A stretch of 64,000 nucleotides of DNA, taken from assembly GCF_000878195.1 (NCBI RefSeq), contig NZ_JXST01000001.1:186001-250000 (forward strand), given 5' to 3'. This stretch comes from Mycolicibacterium llatzerense. Lineage in GTDB: Bacteria > Actinomycetota > Actinomycetes > Mycobacteriales > Mycobacteriaceae. Both the position numbers and the translations under genes were made by a program. Position 1 is the stretch's first letter. Each line of letters begins with the position of its first letter. Shown piece by piece: positions 51,207-63,770 of the stretch. The notes under the pieces were generated by a model. It saw only the letters and a list, made by a program, of their open reading frames with translations, was not told the DNA's origin and made no database searches.

Positions 51207-51857
51207 CTACTTGGGGCCGACGGAGAAGCCCTTGATGATCGCTTCGATGTCGCCGGCCTGGTCCTTGGCCTGTTCGGCATACGTCGTGATGGTCAGCTGG
51301 ATCAGGTAGTGGATGCCCGGTCGTGGCGGGGACGGCTGGGCGATCACGATCCGGTTGTAGGACTGCAACCGGCGGTTGTGCAGGTCGTAGCTGCCCTCGA
51401 TCATCGCCGACGGGTAGCCCTGGAAGTCGTCGCTCGAGCTGTACAGCTTCTTGAAGTTCTCGGACAGCAGGGCATCGGCGTCGGAATGCTTGAGGGCATC
51501 CTTGACGTCGAAGTCTCCGGACAGCTGGAACACCATCAGCATCGCCAGGGGATAGGTGTCGTTCTTGGCGATCGTCACGGTGCCGGGCGAGTAATTGAGG
51601 TTCTTGTATCCCGTCCAGCCCTGCGGCCGGGGCAGCGTCACCTTGAGGTCGGTGAGCTGGTCGGGGATGACCTGCTTGCTCTGCACCCCGAGCTTGTTCA
51701 GGTAGTCCGGGAACGGAATCAGACTGGCCTTGTCCACCGGTGTCGTGCTGGTGGTCGGCGTCGTCGACCAGATCGACTTGTAGTCAGGCGTTTTCGTCTC
51801 GCACGCGGTGAGTGTCAGCGCCACCGCGGCGGCGGCACAGACCCTGCGCAGGATCAC
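51207..51857 (-). CDS. lpqT: lipoprotein LpqT
   Basis: 216 residues; signal peptide with lipobox LTAC (Cys19), then the LpqN/LpqT fold (IPFPDYLNKLGVQSKQV, LTDLKVTLPRPQGW). GTG 51857 overlaps the arsC stop (GTGA). Equivalent to Rv1016c by order before prsA. Related in fold to the lipoprotein at 30019-30720. Confidence 0.88.
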   Translation of the reverse strand: MILRRVCAAAAVALTLTACETKTPDYKSIWSTTPTTSTTPVDKASLIPFPDYLNKLGVQSKQVIPDQLTDLKVTLPRPQGWTGYKNLNYSPGTVTIAKNDTYPLAMLMVFQLSGDFDVKDALKHSDADALLSENFKKLYSSSDDFQGYPSAMIEGSYDLHNRRLQSYNRIVIAQPSPPRPGIHYLIQLTITTYAEQAKDQAGDIEAIIKGFSVGPK

Positions 51858-52195
51858 AGAATCTCGCGGACCGCGTCGATCGGGCGGGCCAGCCGGGTGC
51901 CTTTCGCGGTGACGACGAACGGCCGCTCGATCAGGATCGGATGTTCGGCCATGGCGTCGAGCAGCTGCTCGTCGGTGGCGTCGGCCAGATTCAGCTCGGC
52001 GTAGAGGGATTCGCGCTTGCGTACCGCGGTGCGCACGTCGATGCCCGCATCTTTGATCATCGCCACCAGCTCGGCCCGGGTCGGCGGCGTCTTCAGATAC
52101 TGCACGACCTCGGGCTCGATGCCGTTCTCCCGCAGCAGATCCAGCGTCTTACGGGAGGTCGAGCACTTCGGGTTGTGGTAGATGCGGGCGGCCAT
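51854..52195 (-). CDS. ArsC-family arsenate reductase-like protein
   Basis: 113 residues, glutaredoxin-dependent ArsC fold. Nucleophile Cys11 in IYHNPKCSTSRKTL, and IERPFVVTAKGTRLARP which supplies an Arg but not the full three-Arg arsenate site seen in E. coli. So a YffB/Spx-like role is also possible. Lies 2 bp after prs and overlaps lpqT, so it is inside a prs-arsC-lpqT transcript. No neighbouring ars genes. Confidence 0.9.
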   Translation of the reverse strand: MAARIYHNPKCSTSRKTLDLLRENGIEPEVVQYLKTPPTRAELVAMIKDAGIDVRTAVRKRESLYAELNLADATDEQLLDAMAEHPILIERPFVVTAKGTRLARPIDAVREIL

Positions 52196-52197
52196 TG

Positions 52198-53178
52198 TTA
52201 GGCAGATCCGTCGAAAAGGCCGGTGACCGAGCCGTTTTCGAACACCGCGCGGATGGTCGACGCCAGCAGCGGCGCGATCGACAGCACGGTCAGTGCCGGG
52301 AACTGCTTGTCCGGCGTGATGGGCAGCGTGTTGGTGACGATGACCTCGCGGGCGCCGCAGTCGGCCAGGCGCTGGGCAGCCGGGTCGGACAGCACACCGT
52401 GGGTGGCGGCGATGATGACGTCCTTGGCCCCGTCCTCACGCAACAGCTTGACCGCGCCGGCGATGGTGCCACCGGTGTCGATCATGTCGTCGGTCAGGAT
52501 GCAGGTCTTGCCCTTGACTTCACCGACGACGCGGTTGGCCTTGACCTGGTTGGGGACCAGCGGATCGCGGGTCTTGTGGATGAAGGCCAGCGGCACGCCG
52601 CCCAGGGAGTCGGCCCATTTCTCGGCGACGCGCACGCGGCCGGAGTCCGGGGAGACCACGACCAGGTCGGAGTCGCCGTACTTGTCGCCGATGTAGCCGC
52701 ACAGCAGCGACTGCCCACGCATGTGGTCGACCGGACCGTCGAAGAAGCCCTGGATCTGGTCGGTGTGCAGGTCGACCGAGACGATGCGGTCGGCGCCGGC
52801 GGTCTTGAGCAGGTCGGCGATCAGACGGGCCGAGATGGGCTCGCGGCCGCGGTGCTTCTTGTCCTGGCGCGCGTACGGGTAGAACGGCAGGATCGCGGTG
52901 ATCCGCTTGGCGGACCCGCGCTTGAGCGCGTCGATCATGATGAGCTGTTCCATCAGCCACTGGTTCAGCGGCGCGGGATGGCTCTGCAGCACGAAGGCGT
53001 CGCAGCCACGCACCGACTCGTCGAATCGGACGAAGATCTCGCCGTTCGCGAAGTCCCGGGACGTCTGCGGGGTGACCTCGATGCCGAGCTCTTTGGCGAC
53101 CTGTTCGGCCAGTTCGGGGTGCGCGCGCCCCGAGAAGAGCATCAGATTTTTGCGGTTGTCGGTCCAGTCCGTGGCCAC
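52198..53178 (-). CDS. prs: ribose-phosphate pyrophosphokinase
   Basis: 326 residues, the exact length of M. tuberculosis PrsA. Makes PRPP for nucleotides, His, Trp and decaprenyl-phosphoryl arabinose. Motifs: FSGRAHPELAEQVAKELG, FVLQSHPAPLNQWLMEQLIM, and PRPP loop CILTDDMIDTGGTIAGA. Start GTG 53178; the frame extends to 53307 but family alignment begins here. Follows glmU on the same strand after a 159-bp gap containing a nested hairpin. Confidence 0.96.
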   Translation of the reverse strand: MATDWTDNRKNLMLFSGRAHPELAEQVAKELGIEVTPQTSRDFANGEIFVRFDESVRGCDAFVLQSHPAPLNQWLMEQLIMIDALKRGSAKRITAILPFYPYARQDKKHRGREPISARLIADLLKTAGADRIVSVDLHTDQIQGFFDGPVDHMRGQSLLCGYIGDKYGDSDLVVVSPDSGRVRVAEKWADSLGGVPLAFIHKTRDPLVPNQVKANRVVGEVKGKTCILTDDMIDTGGTIAGAVKLLREDGAKDVIIAATHGVLSDPAAQRLADCGAREVIVTNTLPITPDKQFPALTVLSIAPLLASTIRAVFENGSVTGLFDGSA

Positions 53179-53226
53179 TGTGTGCTGCTTTCGCGGTGGG
53201 GGATCGATACGTCGTAATGGTACTTG

Positions 53227-53258
53227 CCGGTAACCAGCAACCGTTGCCGGGTTACCGG
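53227..53258. repeat. nested inverted repeat between glmU and prs
   Basis: Outer arms CCGGTAACC (53227-53235) and GGTTACCGG (53250-53258), perfect 9 bp, enclosing GCAAC-C-GTTGC. In the prs leader RNA this would be a stable hairpin about 50 nt upstream of the GTG. Confidence 0.6.
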
Positions 53259-53337
53259 AACACCAACAGCAGACTTCGAGTGTGAGTGCTGGGCACGGAT
53301 TCGGCACCGTTTTCGTGCACAGCCCTCACCGGTGTCA

Positions 53338-54780
53338 TCAGCCCTGTTCGCGCGCCTTGCGCGCGGCCTCCGCGGCCTTCGACTCGGGCCGCTTGCGCTC
53401 CACCCAGCCCTCGATATTGCGCTGCTCACCTTTGGAAACGGCCAGCGCTCCGGGTGGCACGTCCTCGCGGACCACGGTGCCGGCGCCGGTGTAGGCACCG
53501 TCGCCGACGGTCACGGGTGCGACGAACATCGTGTCCGAGCCGGTGCGCACGTGCGAACCGATGGTGGTGCGGCTCTTGTTCTCGCCGTCGTAGTTGACGA
53601 AGACGCTGGACGCGCCGATGTTGCTGTACTCGCCGATGTCGGCGTCCCCGACGTACGTCAGGTGCGGCACCTTGGTGCCGGTGCCGATCTTCGAGTTCTT
53701 GACCTCGACGAACGCGCCCAGCTTGCCGTCGGCGCCGAGCTCGGTGCCTGGCCGCAGGTACGTGAAGGGGCCGACGGTGGCGCCGGCACCGATGACCGCC
53801 AGCTGCCCGTGGGTGCGGATCACCTCGGCGCCGTCACCGACCTCCATGTCGGTCAGCGTGGTGTCGGGGCCGATGACGCAGTTCGCGCCGATGTCGGTGG
53901 CGCCCAGCAGCTGGCTGCACTGCTTGACGACGGTGTCGCGGCCGATGCTGACGTCGACGTCGATCCAGGTGGTGCCTGGGTCGATGATCGTGACGCCCGC
54001 GCGCTGGTGACCGGCGATGATGCGGCGGTTCAGCTCGGCGGCCACCTCGGACAGCTGCACCCGGTCGTTGACGCCGGAGACCTGCGCGCTGTCGTCGACG
54101 TGGTGGGCCCGGACGATCTGGCCGTCGCCGCGCACGATCGAGATGGCGTCGGTGAGGTAGAGCTCTTGCTGGGCGTTGTCCGACCGCAGCCGGCTCAGCG
54201 CCGAGCGCAGTGCTGTGGCGTCGAACGCGTACACCCCGGAGTTCACCTCGCGGATCGCGCGCTGGGATTCGGTGGCGTCGGCCTGCTCGACGATCCCGAT
54301 CACCTCGTGGTCCTGCGTGCGCAGGATGCGGCCGTAGCCGGTCGGGTTGGCGACGGTGGTGGTGAGCACCGTCGCGGCCGCGGTGGCGGTGGCGTGGGTG
54401 TCGACGAGGCCCTCGAGAGTATCGGCGTCGAGCAGCGGGACGTCACCCGCGGTGACCACGACTGTGCCGGCGAAGTCGGCGGGGAGCGCGGACAGGCCGC
54501 AGCTGACGGCGTGCCCGGTGCCGAGCTGCTCATCCTGGATGGCGACGGTGACGGTCCGGCCGAGTCCGCCCGCGATCTCGTGCACATGCGCGGTGACCCG
54601 CTCGCGTTCCTTGCCGACGACCACGACGAGGTGCGTCGGATTGACCTTGGCAACGGCGTGCAGCGCGTGCGCGAGCATGCTGCGGCCGGCCAGCGTATGC
54701 AGGACCTTCGGAATGTCGGAGCGCATCCGGGTACCTGACCCAGCGGCCAGGACGATGACGGCGGCTTCGCCTCGAGTCAC
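53338..54780 (-). CDS. glmU: bifunctional GlmU (GlcN-1-P acetyltransferase / GlcNAc-1-P uridyltransferase)
   Basis: 480 residues. N-terminal nucleotidyltransferase with [27 protein letters not shown] and the C-terminal left-handed beta-helix of hexapeptide repeats (from about 250) with the acetyltransferase active-site region [15 protein letters not shown]. Supplies UDP-GlcNAc for peptidoglycan and LPS-like linker. GTG 54780 with AGAGAGG upstream. Equivalent to Rv1018c. Confidence 0.96.
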   Translation of the reverse strand: MTRGEAAVIVLAAGSGTRMRSDIPKVLHTLAGRSMLAHALHAVAKVNPTHLVVVVGKERERVTAHVHEIAGGLGRTVTVAIQDEQLGTGHAVSCGLSALPADFAGTVVVTAGDVPLLDADTLEGLVDTHATATAAATVLTTTVANPTGYGRILRTQDHEVIGIVEQADATESQRAIREVNSGVYAFDATALRSALSRLRSDNAQQELYLTDAISIVRGDGQIVRAHHVDDSAQVSGVNDRVQLSEVAAELNRRIIAGHQRAGVTIIDPGTTWIDVDVSIGRDTVVKQCSQLLGATDIGANCVIGPDTTLTDMEVGDGAEVIRTHGQLAVIGAGATVGPFTYLRPGTELGADGKLGAFVEVKNSKIGTGTKVPHLTYVGDADIGEYSNIGASSVFVNYDGENKSRTTIGSHVRTGSDTMFVAPVTVGDGAYTGAGTVVREDVPPGALAVSKGEQRNIEGWVERKRPESKAAEAARKAREQG

Positions 54781-54851
54781 GTACGCCTCTCTCTACGCGA
54801 TGTCGCGCTTTGCTGCTTGGCGCTGTGCCGATAGTCGCTCGGCAAGCCTCG

Positions 54852-54923
54852 CTCCGTCGCCAGGACTCGAACCTGAACTATCTGAACCAAAATCAGAGGT
54901 GCTGCCGATTACACCACGACGGA
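54852..54923 (-). tRNA. tRNA-Gln (anticodon TTG)
   Basis: 72-nt cloverleaf on the minus strand: acceptor TCCGTCG/CGACGGA, anticodon stem TCTGA/TCAGA with loop TTTTGGT (anticodon TTG), T loop TTCGAGT, discriminator G. Lies between glmU and the divergent TetR gene. Confidence 0.94.
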
Positions 54924-54966
54924 TTACTCGCCAGAGACTCTAGTGCAAGCGGATACGCTGGCGACC

Positions 54967-55602
54967 ATGGCAGCGGCGGAGAACGGAGCGCGCAGCCCTC
55001 GTGCGCGCATGACCGGCAGTGAACGCCGTCAACAGCTGATCGAGATCGCGAAGTCGCTGTTCGCCGAGCGCGGCTACGACGGCACGTCCATCGAGGAGAT
55101 CGCGCAGCGCGCCAATGTCTCCAAGCCCGTGGTCTACGAGCATTTCGGCGGTAAGGAAGGCCTGTACGCCGTCGTCGTCGACCGCGAGATGTCCGCGCTG
55201 CTCGACGGCATCACGTCGTCGCTGACCAACAACCGGTCGCGGGTGCGGGTCGAACGGGTGGCGCTGGCGCTGCTGACGTACGTCGAGGAACACACCGACG
55301 GCTTCCGCATCCTGATCCGCGACTCGCCGGCGGCCATTACGTCGGGCACCTACTCGACGCTGCTCAACGACGCGGTCAACCAGGTCAGCTCGATCCTGGC
55401 CGGCGACTTCTCCCGCCGCGGGCTCGACCCGGAGCTGGCCCCGCTCTATGCGCAGGCGCTCGTCGGCTCGGTGTCGATGTCCGCGCAGTGGTGGCTGGAC
55501 ACCCGCGAACCGAAGAAGGAAGTGGTCGCGGCGCACCTGGTCAATCTGATGTGGAACGGGCTGACGCATCTCGAGTCCGACCCCGAGCTGCACGAGGGCT
55601 AG
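54967..55602 (+). CDS. TetR-family transcriptional regulator (Rv1019-type)
   Basis: 211 residues. N-terminal HTH: RRQQLIEIAKSLFAERGYDG, TSIEEIAQRANVSKPVVYEH then FGGKEGLY. C-terminal ligand domain with QWWLDTREPKKEVVAAHLVN. A -10 TACGCT (54954-54959) ends 7 nt before ATG 54967, so the mRNA is probably leaderless. In M. tuberculosis Rv1019 is an autorepressor next to mfd-mazG. Ends at a 23-bp perfect hairpin. Confidence 0.92.
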   Translation: MAAAENGARSPRARMTGSERRQQLIEIAKSLFAERGYDGTSIEEIAQRANVSKPVVYEHFGGKEGLYAVVVDREMSALLDGITSSLTNNRSRVRVERVALALLTYVEEHTDGFRILIRDSPAAITSGTYSTLLNDAVNQVSSILAGDFSRRGLDPELAPLYAQALVGSVSMSAQWWLDTREPKKEVVAAHLVNLMWNGLTHLESDPELHEG

Positions 55603-55615
55603 GCCCTCGGTCCAA

Positions 55616-55664
55616 CGTGAAGAAGATGGCGAGAAATCGAGGATTTCTCGCCATCTTCTTCACG
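55616..55664. terminator. 23-bp perfect stem-loop between convergent TetR and LysA-like genes
   Basis: Arms 55616-55638 and 55642-55664 are perfectly complementary over 23 bp (opening CGTGAAGAAGATGGCG) with a 3-nt loop GAG. There is no T tract. Placed between stops at 55602 and 55679, it can serve both genes. Confidence 0.75.
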
Positions 55665-55678
55665 CTCGGTGGCAGGGA

Positions 55679-56926
55679 CTAACCGCAGTCGCGCAGCAGC
55701 AGGTCCGCGGTGGTCTCCCGACGGATCAGCGGCCGCACCCGGCGCTCGCACACGGCGATGACCGGCGGCCGGGTCGTCATGGTGAAGTTCGACGCGGTGC
55801 TGTGGTGATACGCGCCGGTGCAGGCGGTCGCGAGCAGGTCGCCGGGGTGGACGTCGTCGGGCAGGTCGAGGTCGTCGGCGATGGCCATGCCGTCGCGGCC
55901 GACGATGGTGGATGGTCGCGTGGGCCCGAGGGGGTGCCGGTTGGCAAGGGCCACAGTGTAATTCGCGATCGGTGCGGAATGGGGGTGGCTGCCGTCGACG
56001 GTGATGACGGCGCGTCCGTCAGTGCGCGCCGATACCGACTGCACCCGGTGCAGCGTCACCCCGGCGCGTCCGCTGATCGCCCGGCCGGGTTCGACGACGA
56101 GCCGGGGGCGGGGGAACCGGTTCGCGGCGCAGGCGGCGTCGAGGGCGTCTTCCAGGAAATCGGCCAGTGCCGCGACATCGAGCTCGGGTTCGCCGGTCCG
56201 GTAGGCGATGGCGTGCCCGCCGCCGATGTTCAGCTCGGTGAGCACGACGCCATGGGCGGCGCGCACGTCGGCCATGGTGTCGACCAGCCGGCGCACAGCC
56301 TCGACGTAGACCTCCGGCTCGGCGATCTGCGTGCCCAGGTGGCAGTACAGCCCGGCCAGCGGAAGCTGCGGGGTGGCCAGCGCGCGGCGGACCATCGGCA
56401 GCACGTCGACACCTGGCAGGACCTGTAGCAACATCGCCTGCGGCCGGCGCGCGACACCGGCCAGATAGGCCATCTCGATGGGGGAGTCCAACACGATGCG
56501 GCCCACCCCGGCGCCCGCGGCCGTCGCCAGCTCGTCGACCGACTTGCCGCTGCCGTGGACCACGATGCGCGCCGGGTCCATGCCGCCGGCGAGGGCCGTG
56601 GCCAGCTCGGCCGTCGAACACACCGCCATACCGAGGCCGGCCTCGTGCACCCAGCCGGCGACGGTCCTGGTCAGCAGGGACTGGGCGGCGTAGACCACCT
56701 CGACACCGCGCAACGTGGCGCGGTAGTGCTGCGCGCGCGTGCGGAAGTCGGTCTCATCCAGTACGTATGCGGGCGTGCCGAACTCGTCGGCGACATCGGT
56801 GAGCGCCACCGACCCGATGCAGAGACGTCCCAAGGCGTCGACCTGGGTGGTCAGCGGCCAGATGGTGGTGTCGATGCGCGGACGCATGGCGCCCCGCAGA
56901 GACGGCAGGATGTCGAGCAGTGTCAT
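55679..56926 (-). CDS. LysA-like PLP decarboxylase fold protein lacking the PLP lysine
   Basis: 415 residues, ornithine/DAP decarboxylase fold type III. It aligns with mycobacterial LysA throughout (RIVVHGSGKSVDEL, LTELNIGGGHAIAYRTGEPE, LVVEPGRAISGRAGVTL, TACTGAYHHSTASNF). Key residues are changed: the PLP Schiff-base Lys site reads VVYAAQSLL (Gln82), the active-site Cys motif HCESGD reads GRDGMAIAD (Gly346), and the GGMSDN loop reads GSHPHSA. It cannot be a normal PLP decarboxylase. The true lysA should be elsewhere. ATG 56926; divergent from mfd. Confidence 0.85.
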   Translation of the reverse strand: MTLLDILPSLRGAMRPRIDTTIWPLTTQVDALGRLCIGSVALTDVADEFGTPAYVLDETDFRTRAQHYRATLRGVEVVYAAQSLLTRTVAGWVHEAGLGMAVCSTAELATALAGGMDPARIVVHGSGKSVDELATAAGAGVGRIVLDSPIEMAYLAGVARRPQAMLLQVLPGVDVLPMVRRALATPQLPLAGLYCHLGTQIAEPEVYVEAVRRLVDTMADVRAAHGVVLTELNIGGGHAIAYRTGEPELDVAALADFLEDALDAACAANRFPRPRLVVEPGRAISGRAGVTLHRVQSVSARTDGRAVITVDGSHPHSAPIANYTVALANRHPLGPTRPSTIVGRDGMAIADDLDLPDDVHPGDLLATACTGAYHHSTASNFTMTTRPPVIAVCERRVRPLIRRETTADLLLRDCG

Positions 56927-57033
56927 GGCTCCAGCCTGCGCCCGGAAATGCCGGGTGAGCGCCCCGTTGACGATCCTTTGACGGGACCGCGCCCAATATT
57001 GACGAAGTCCTGCGAACTACAATCGGGGGCATC

Positions 57034-60659
<3,626 letters not shown>

Positions 60660-60663
<4 letters not shown>

Positions 60664-61607
60664 CAGTGGTCCTGGTCGATCCGCGCCGCCCGTCGCTGAT
60701 GCCGATCGACGCGCTGGTCCTGCTCACCGGCGACGTGCAGTACACCGAGGAACTGCCGGTCAAGGTGCCGTGGTCCTTGCCGTCTGGCCGGCCGGCGTAC
60801 GGCGATTCCGACAATCCGGCGCCGGTGCTGCTGTCCTCCGATCCGGAGCATCCCCAGGTGCGGGCCCGGCTCGCTGCGGGCGAGAAGCTCATCGCGGCAG
60901 ACGGTTCGCAGCCCGGAGAGCGGCTCATCGACGCCGTCACGATGATGGACAAGCTGCGCAGCAACGGCCCGTGGGAGAGCGAGCAGACGCACGACTCGCT
61001 GCGTCGCTACCTGCTGGAAGAGACGTACGAGCTGTTCGACGCGGTCCGGGGTGGCAACGCCGACGACGTCCGCGAGGAACTCGGAGATGTGTTGCTGCAG
61101 GTGCTGTTTCACGCGCGCATCGCCGAGGACGCGCCGCTGCACCCGTTCGGCATCGACGACGTGGCCGACACGCTGATCCGCAAACTGGGCAACCGGGTGC
61201 CGGCAGTGCTTGCCGGACAAGAGATTTCGCTGGAAGACCAGATCGCCCAGTGGGAAGAGCGCAAGGCGCTGGAGAAGGCCGCGCGGACATCGTGCATGGA
61301 CGAGGTGCCGACGGCGCTGCCGGCACTGGCCCTGGCGCAGAAGCTGATCGAACGGACCGGCACAGCCGGGTTGCCCGCCGATCTGCTTCCGGCCGGACTG
61401 ACCTCGGTGACCCTGGCACCCGACGTCGACGCCGAAAGCGCCTTGCGCACAGTGGCTCTGGAATTCATCGACACCGTGCGGGCGACCGAGCGCCGCATCG
61501 TCGCCGCCCGCCGCGGCGACGAAGTGGCGGTGGAATTGGATGCCGCACCGCTGGGTGCGGTGTCAGCAGACGAGTGGCGGGAGCACTGGCCGGCTCAGGA
61601 CGTCTGA
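60660..61607 (+). CDS. mazG: nucleoside triphosphate pyrophosphohydrolase MazG
   Basis: 315 residues, actinobacterial type with a ~95-residue N-terminal extension and one complete all-alpha NTP-PPase domain. Metal motif [20 protein letters not shown] then [16 protein letters not shown] gives the EExxE-ExxD arrangement. Hydrolyses oxidised or aberrant dNTPs. ATG overlaps the mfd stop (ATGA). Its 3' end overlaps the convergent hydrolase gene by 13 bp. Equivalent to Rv1021. Confidence 0.94.
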
Positions 61608-62287
61608 GTCGCGGCCTCGTCGATGAGGTCGGCCACGGCGGTCGCTTGGGAGGCGAGCGACGCGTGGCTGGCGTCCAGTTCGATGATCTTGCGGGGGTTC
61701 ATCCGTTGCGCCATGCGGCGTTCGTTGTCCGGGTGGATCATCCGGTCCTGGGTCGACACCTGGTACCAACTCGGCTTGGACCGCCAGGCCGGTGCCGTGA
61801 CGGTGTCGCCGAAAGTCGATGCCAGCGGCGCCTTTTGGGTGACGGCCATGACGAGTGCGTCGTCAGCGGACAGGTCCTGGCAGAAGCTCTCATGGAACTT
61901 GTCCTGGAGGACCCAGAGGTAGCCGTCGGAGTCGGGTGCGAGGTTGGCGGCCGCAGCGGGCGGCATCTCCTGGGTGATCCCTCCCGGGCTCTCGCCGGCA
62001 TCGGGCGCGAAGGCCGCGATGTAGACCAGGGCGGTCACGTTGGGCAGGTCACCGGCTTCGGTGATGACGGCACCGCCGTACGAGTGCCCGACCAGGACGA
62101 CGGGGCCGTCGACCTGACTGACCATCTTGCGAGTGCGCTCGGCGTCGTCGGCCAGCGAGGTGAGCGGATTCTCCACCGCGTGCAGCGACGAGTAGCCGCG
62201 GCGGTTCAGCTCGACGATGACGTTGGCCCAGTGGGCCGCACCGCCCCAGAATCCGTGGACCAGGACGACTGTTGGTTTTTCGGTCAT
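61595..62287 (-). CDS. alpha/beta hydrolase
   Basis: 230 residues, EstC/salicylate esterase-like. Oxyanion HGFWGGAAHW, nucleophile Ser in VLVGHSYGGAVITEAG, catalytic His in IELDASHASLASQ, acid Asp probably in QDRMIHPDNE. Cytosolic, no signal peptide. Divergent from the AraC-family regulator with a 34-bp gap, so likely its target. Substrate unknown. Confidence 0.9.
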   Translation of the reverse strand: MTEKPTVVLVHGFWGGAAHWANVIVELNRRGYSSLHAVENPLTSLADDAERTRKMVSQVDGPVVLVGHSYGGAVITEAGDLPNVTALVYIAAFAPDAGESPGGITQEMPPAAAANLAPDSDGYLWVLQDKFHESFCQDLSADDALVMAVTQKAPLASTFGDTVTAPAWRSKPSWYQVSTQDRMIHPDNERRMAQRMNPRKIIELDASHASLASQATAVADLIDEAATQTS

Positions 62288-62321
62288 GCGGTGACAGTAT
62301 TTGGACGATGAGGCAAGTTCA

Positions 62322-63272
62322 ATGACTGATACGGCGTCAAACTTTGCCGATTCACCGGTTTCTGGATCGGATGCGTTCTCCGAAATCCTCGATGCCGTCC
62401 GTCTGCGCGGCCAGGACGTCGTCCGCTATGCGCCCCGATCCGTGCCGTTCAACATCGCGATGCCGGGGCAACGTCTCCTGCACATCGTCGAGCACGGCGA
62501 CGTCCGATTGCGGGTGAGCGGCGACGGTCCACCGGTCATCCTGTGCGACGGCGACCTCGTACTGCTGGCCCGGGGTGACCGGCACCAGCTGCAGGCGGGG
62601 CCCAACGTGCCGGTCCGCCAACTGGCCGACACCGACCGCTACGTCGACGGAGATGAACTCCCGCAACAGGATTCGCCACGCTGGGTGACCGGGACGTTCG
62701 CGCTCGACGAGGCTGTCGCCGATCCGGTGTTGTCGGTGCTACCCCCGGCGATCGTGGTGCCCGGGCGCGGCGTGGACCGTGAGTGGCTGGAGGTCAGCCT
62801 GCGGCTGCTGGTGGCAGAGGTCGCGGCGCCGCGGCCCGGCTCGGCGGTGATGATCTCGCGCATCCTGGACCTGCTGTTCATCCACACCCTGCGCGCATGG
62901 TCGCGGGACGCCTCGGCGCCGTCGGGCTGGCTCACCGCTGCGTTGGATCCGGTACTGGGCCAAGTGCTTTCGGCTGTTCATCAGGATCTGGCCAGGCCGT
63001 GGTCGGTCGCCGAACTCGCGCAGATGGCGAACCTGTCGCGGACTGCCTTCGCCGAACGGTTCACCCGGCTGCTGGGGCGGCCGCCCGCCGCATACCTGAT
63101 CGACCGCCGGCTGGACCGGGCCGCCCAGCTGTTGCGAACGGACACGGCGTCGGTGGCCGCGGTCGCCGCGGCGGTGGGCTACACCTCCGAGGCCGGTTTC
63201 AGCCGGGCGTTCAGCCGACGCTTCGGCGCCCCGCCGCTGCGCTGGCGGAACACCACTGGCCGAGCCGGTTGA
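62322..63272 (+). CDS. AraC-family regulator with cupin sensor domain
   Basis: 316 residues: N-terminal cupin-type (AraC_binding_2-like) domain about 10-180 with LLHIVEHGDVRLRVSGDGPP and LLARGDRHQLQAG, and C-terminal double HTH with SVAELAQMANLSRTAFAERF, then VAAAVGYTSEAGFSRAFSRR. ATG 62322 has GAGG 8 nt before it. An earlier TTG at 62301 is in frame but weaker. Divergent from the hydrolase, which it probably controls. Confidence 0.92.
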   Translation: MTDTASNFADSPVSGSDAFSEILDAVRLRGQDVVRYAPRSVPFNIAMPGQRLLHIVEHGDVRLRVSGDGPPVILCDGDLVLLARGDRHQLQAGPNVPVRQLADTDRYVDGDELPQQDSPRWVTGTFALDEAVADPVLSVLPPAIVVPGRGVDREWLEVSLRLLVAEVAAPRPGSAVMISRILDLLFIHTLRAWSRDASAPSGWLTAALDPVLGQVLSAVHQDLARPWSVAELAQMANLSRTAFAERFTRLLGRPPAAYLIDRRLDRAAQLLRTDTASVAAVAAAVGYTSEAGFSRAFSRRFGAPPLRWRNTTGRAG

Positions 63273-63290
63273 CGTCGCGCCGCTGCGTTC

Positions 63291-63351
63291 GCGAATGTGC
63301 AGCCAGCGCGCCCAATCCGCCGGATCTGCGATCTGTGCGTGCGCCAGCGAG
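63291..63351 (+). repeat. degenerate direct repeat, copy A
   Basis: 61-bp unit about 74% identical (45 of 61 by eye) to copy B at 63622-63682, same orientation. Shared blocks include TCTGTGCG and CGAA-GTGCAG. Sits just after the AraC gene. Confidence 0.55.
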
Positions 63352-63443
63352 GTTGGGCCGCCTTCGTCACTCCCGTTGCCCCTCAGCGACATTGGTCGTT
63401 GCGCCCGCCTCTGTGCGACAACCGGTCGCCGAAGCTCCTCGAG

Positions 63444-63491
63444 CCTGACCGCACGGCGATTTTTGATGCGGATCTCCGCCGTCAGGTCAGG
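63444..63491. repeat. imperfect palindrome C
   Basis: 15-nt arms (63444-63458, 63477-63491), 13 paired, around an 18-nt loop. The element and its flank resemble palindrome D (63516-63579) by about 60%. Confidence 0.5.
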
Positions 63492-63515
63492 TTCGCGCAA
63501 TGTGGCGCGCCGCAG

Positions 63516-63579
63516 CCCTCGAACGCAACTGCATGGCGGTTTTCGGCCCGGTTTCCCGCCGCCCAGTTGCATTCGAGGG
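63516..63579. repeat. imperfect palindrome D
   Basis: 16-nt arms (63516-63531, 63564-63579), 15 paired, with inner GGCGG/CCGCC. Opens CCCTCGAACGCAACTG. It shares the pattern CTCGA...GCA.GGCG.TTTT...CGG...CCGCCG with palindrome C. Confidence 0.6.
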
Positions 63580-63621
63580 CGGCTGGGGGAGTGCCGGGCA
63601 TAGCGCGGTGGCTGAGCGGCT

Positions 63622-63682
63622 ACGAACGTGCAGATAGACCGCCCGAGCCACCAGATCCACGCTCTGTGCGCACGCCCGCGAG
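63622..63682 (+). repeat. degenerate direct repeat, copy B
   Basis: Partner of copy A. On the minus strand both copies can be read as similar peptides (…LH(I/V)R.RS…), so they may be decayed coding sequence rather than purely structural repeats. Confidence 0.55.
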
Positions 63683-63770
63683 CCCCGGAACTTGGGATCG
63701 GTAGCCGAACGGCCCCGGTGTGATTGCTCCAACGACGCCGACCGACGAGCGTCCAAAGAGAGGAAACACC

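Noticed and set aside
63487..63756. 89-codon minus-strand frame in the repeat region
   Set aside because: No ribosome-binding site or recognisable domain; explained by the repeats.
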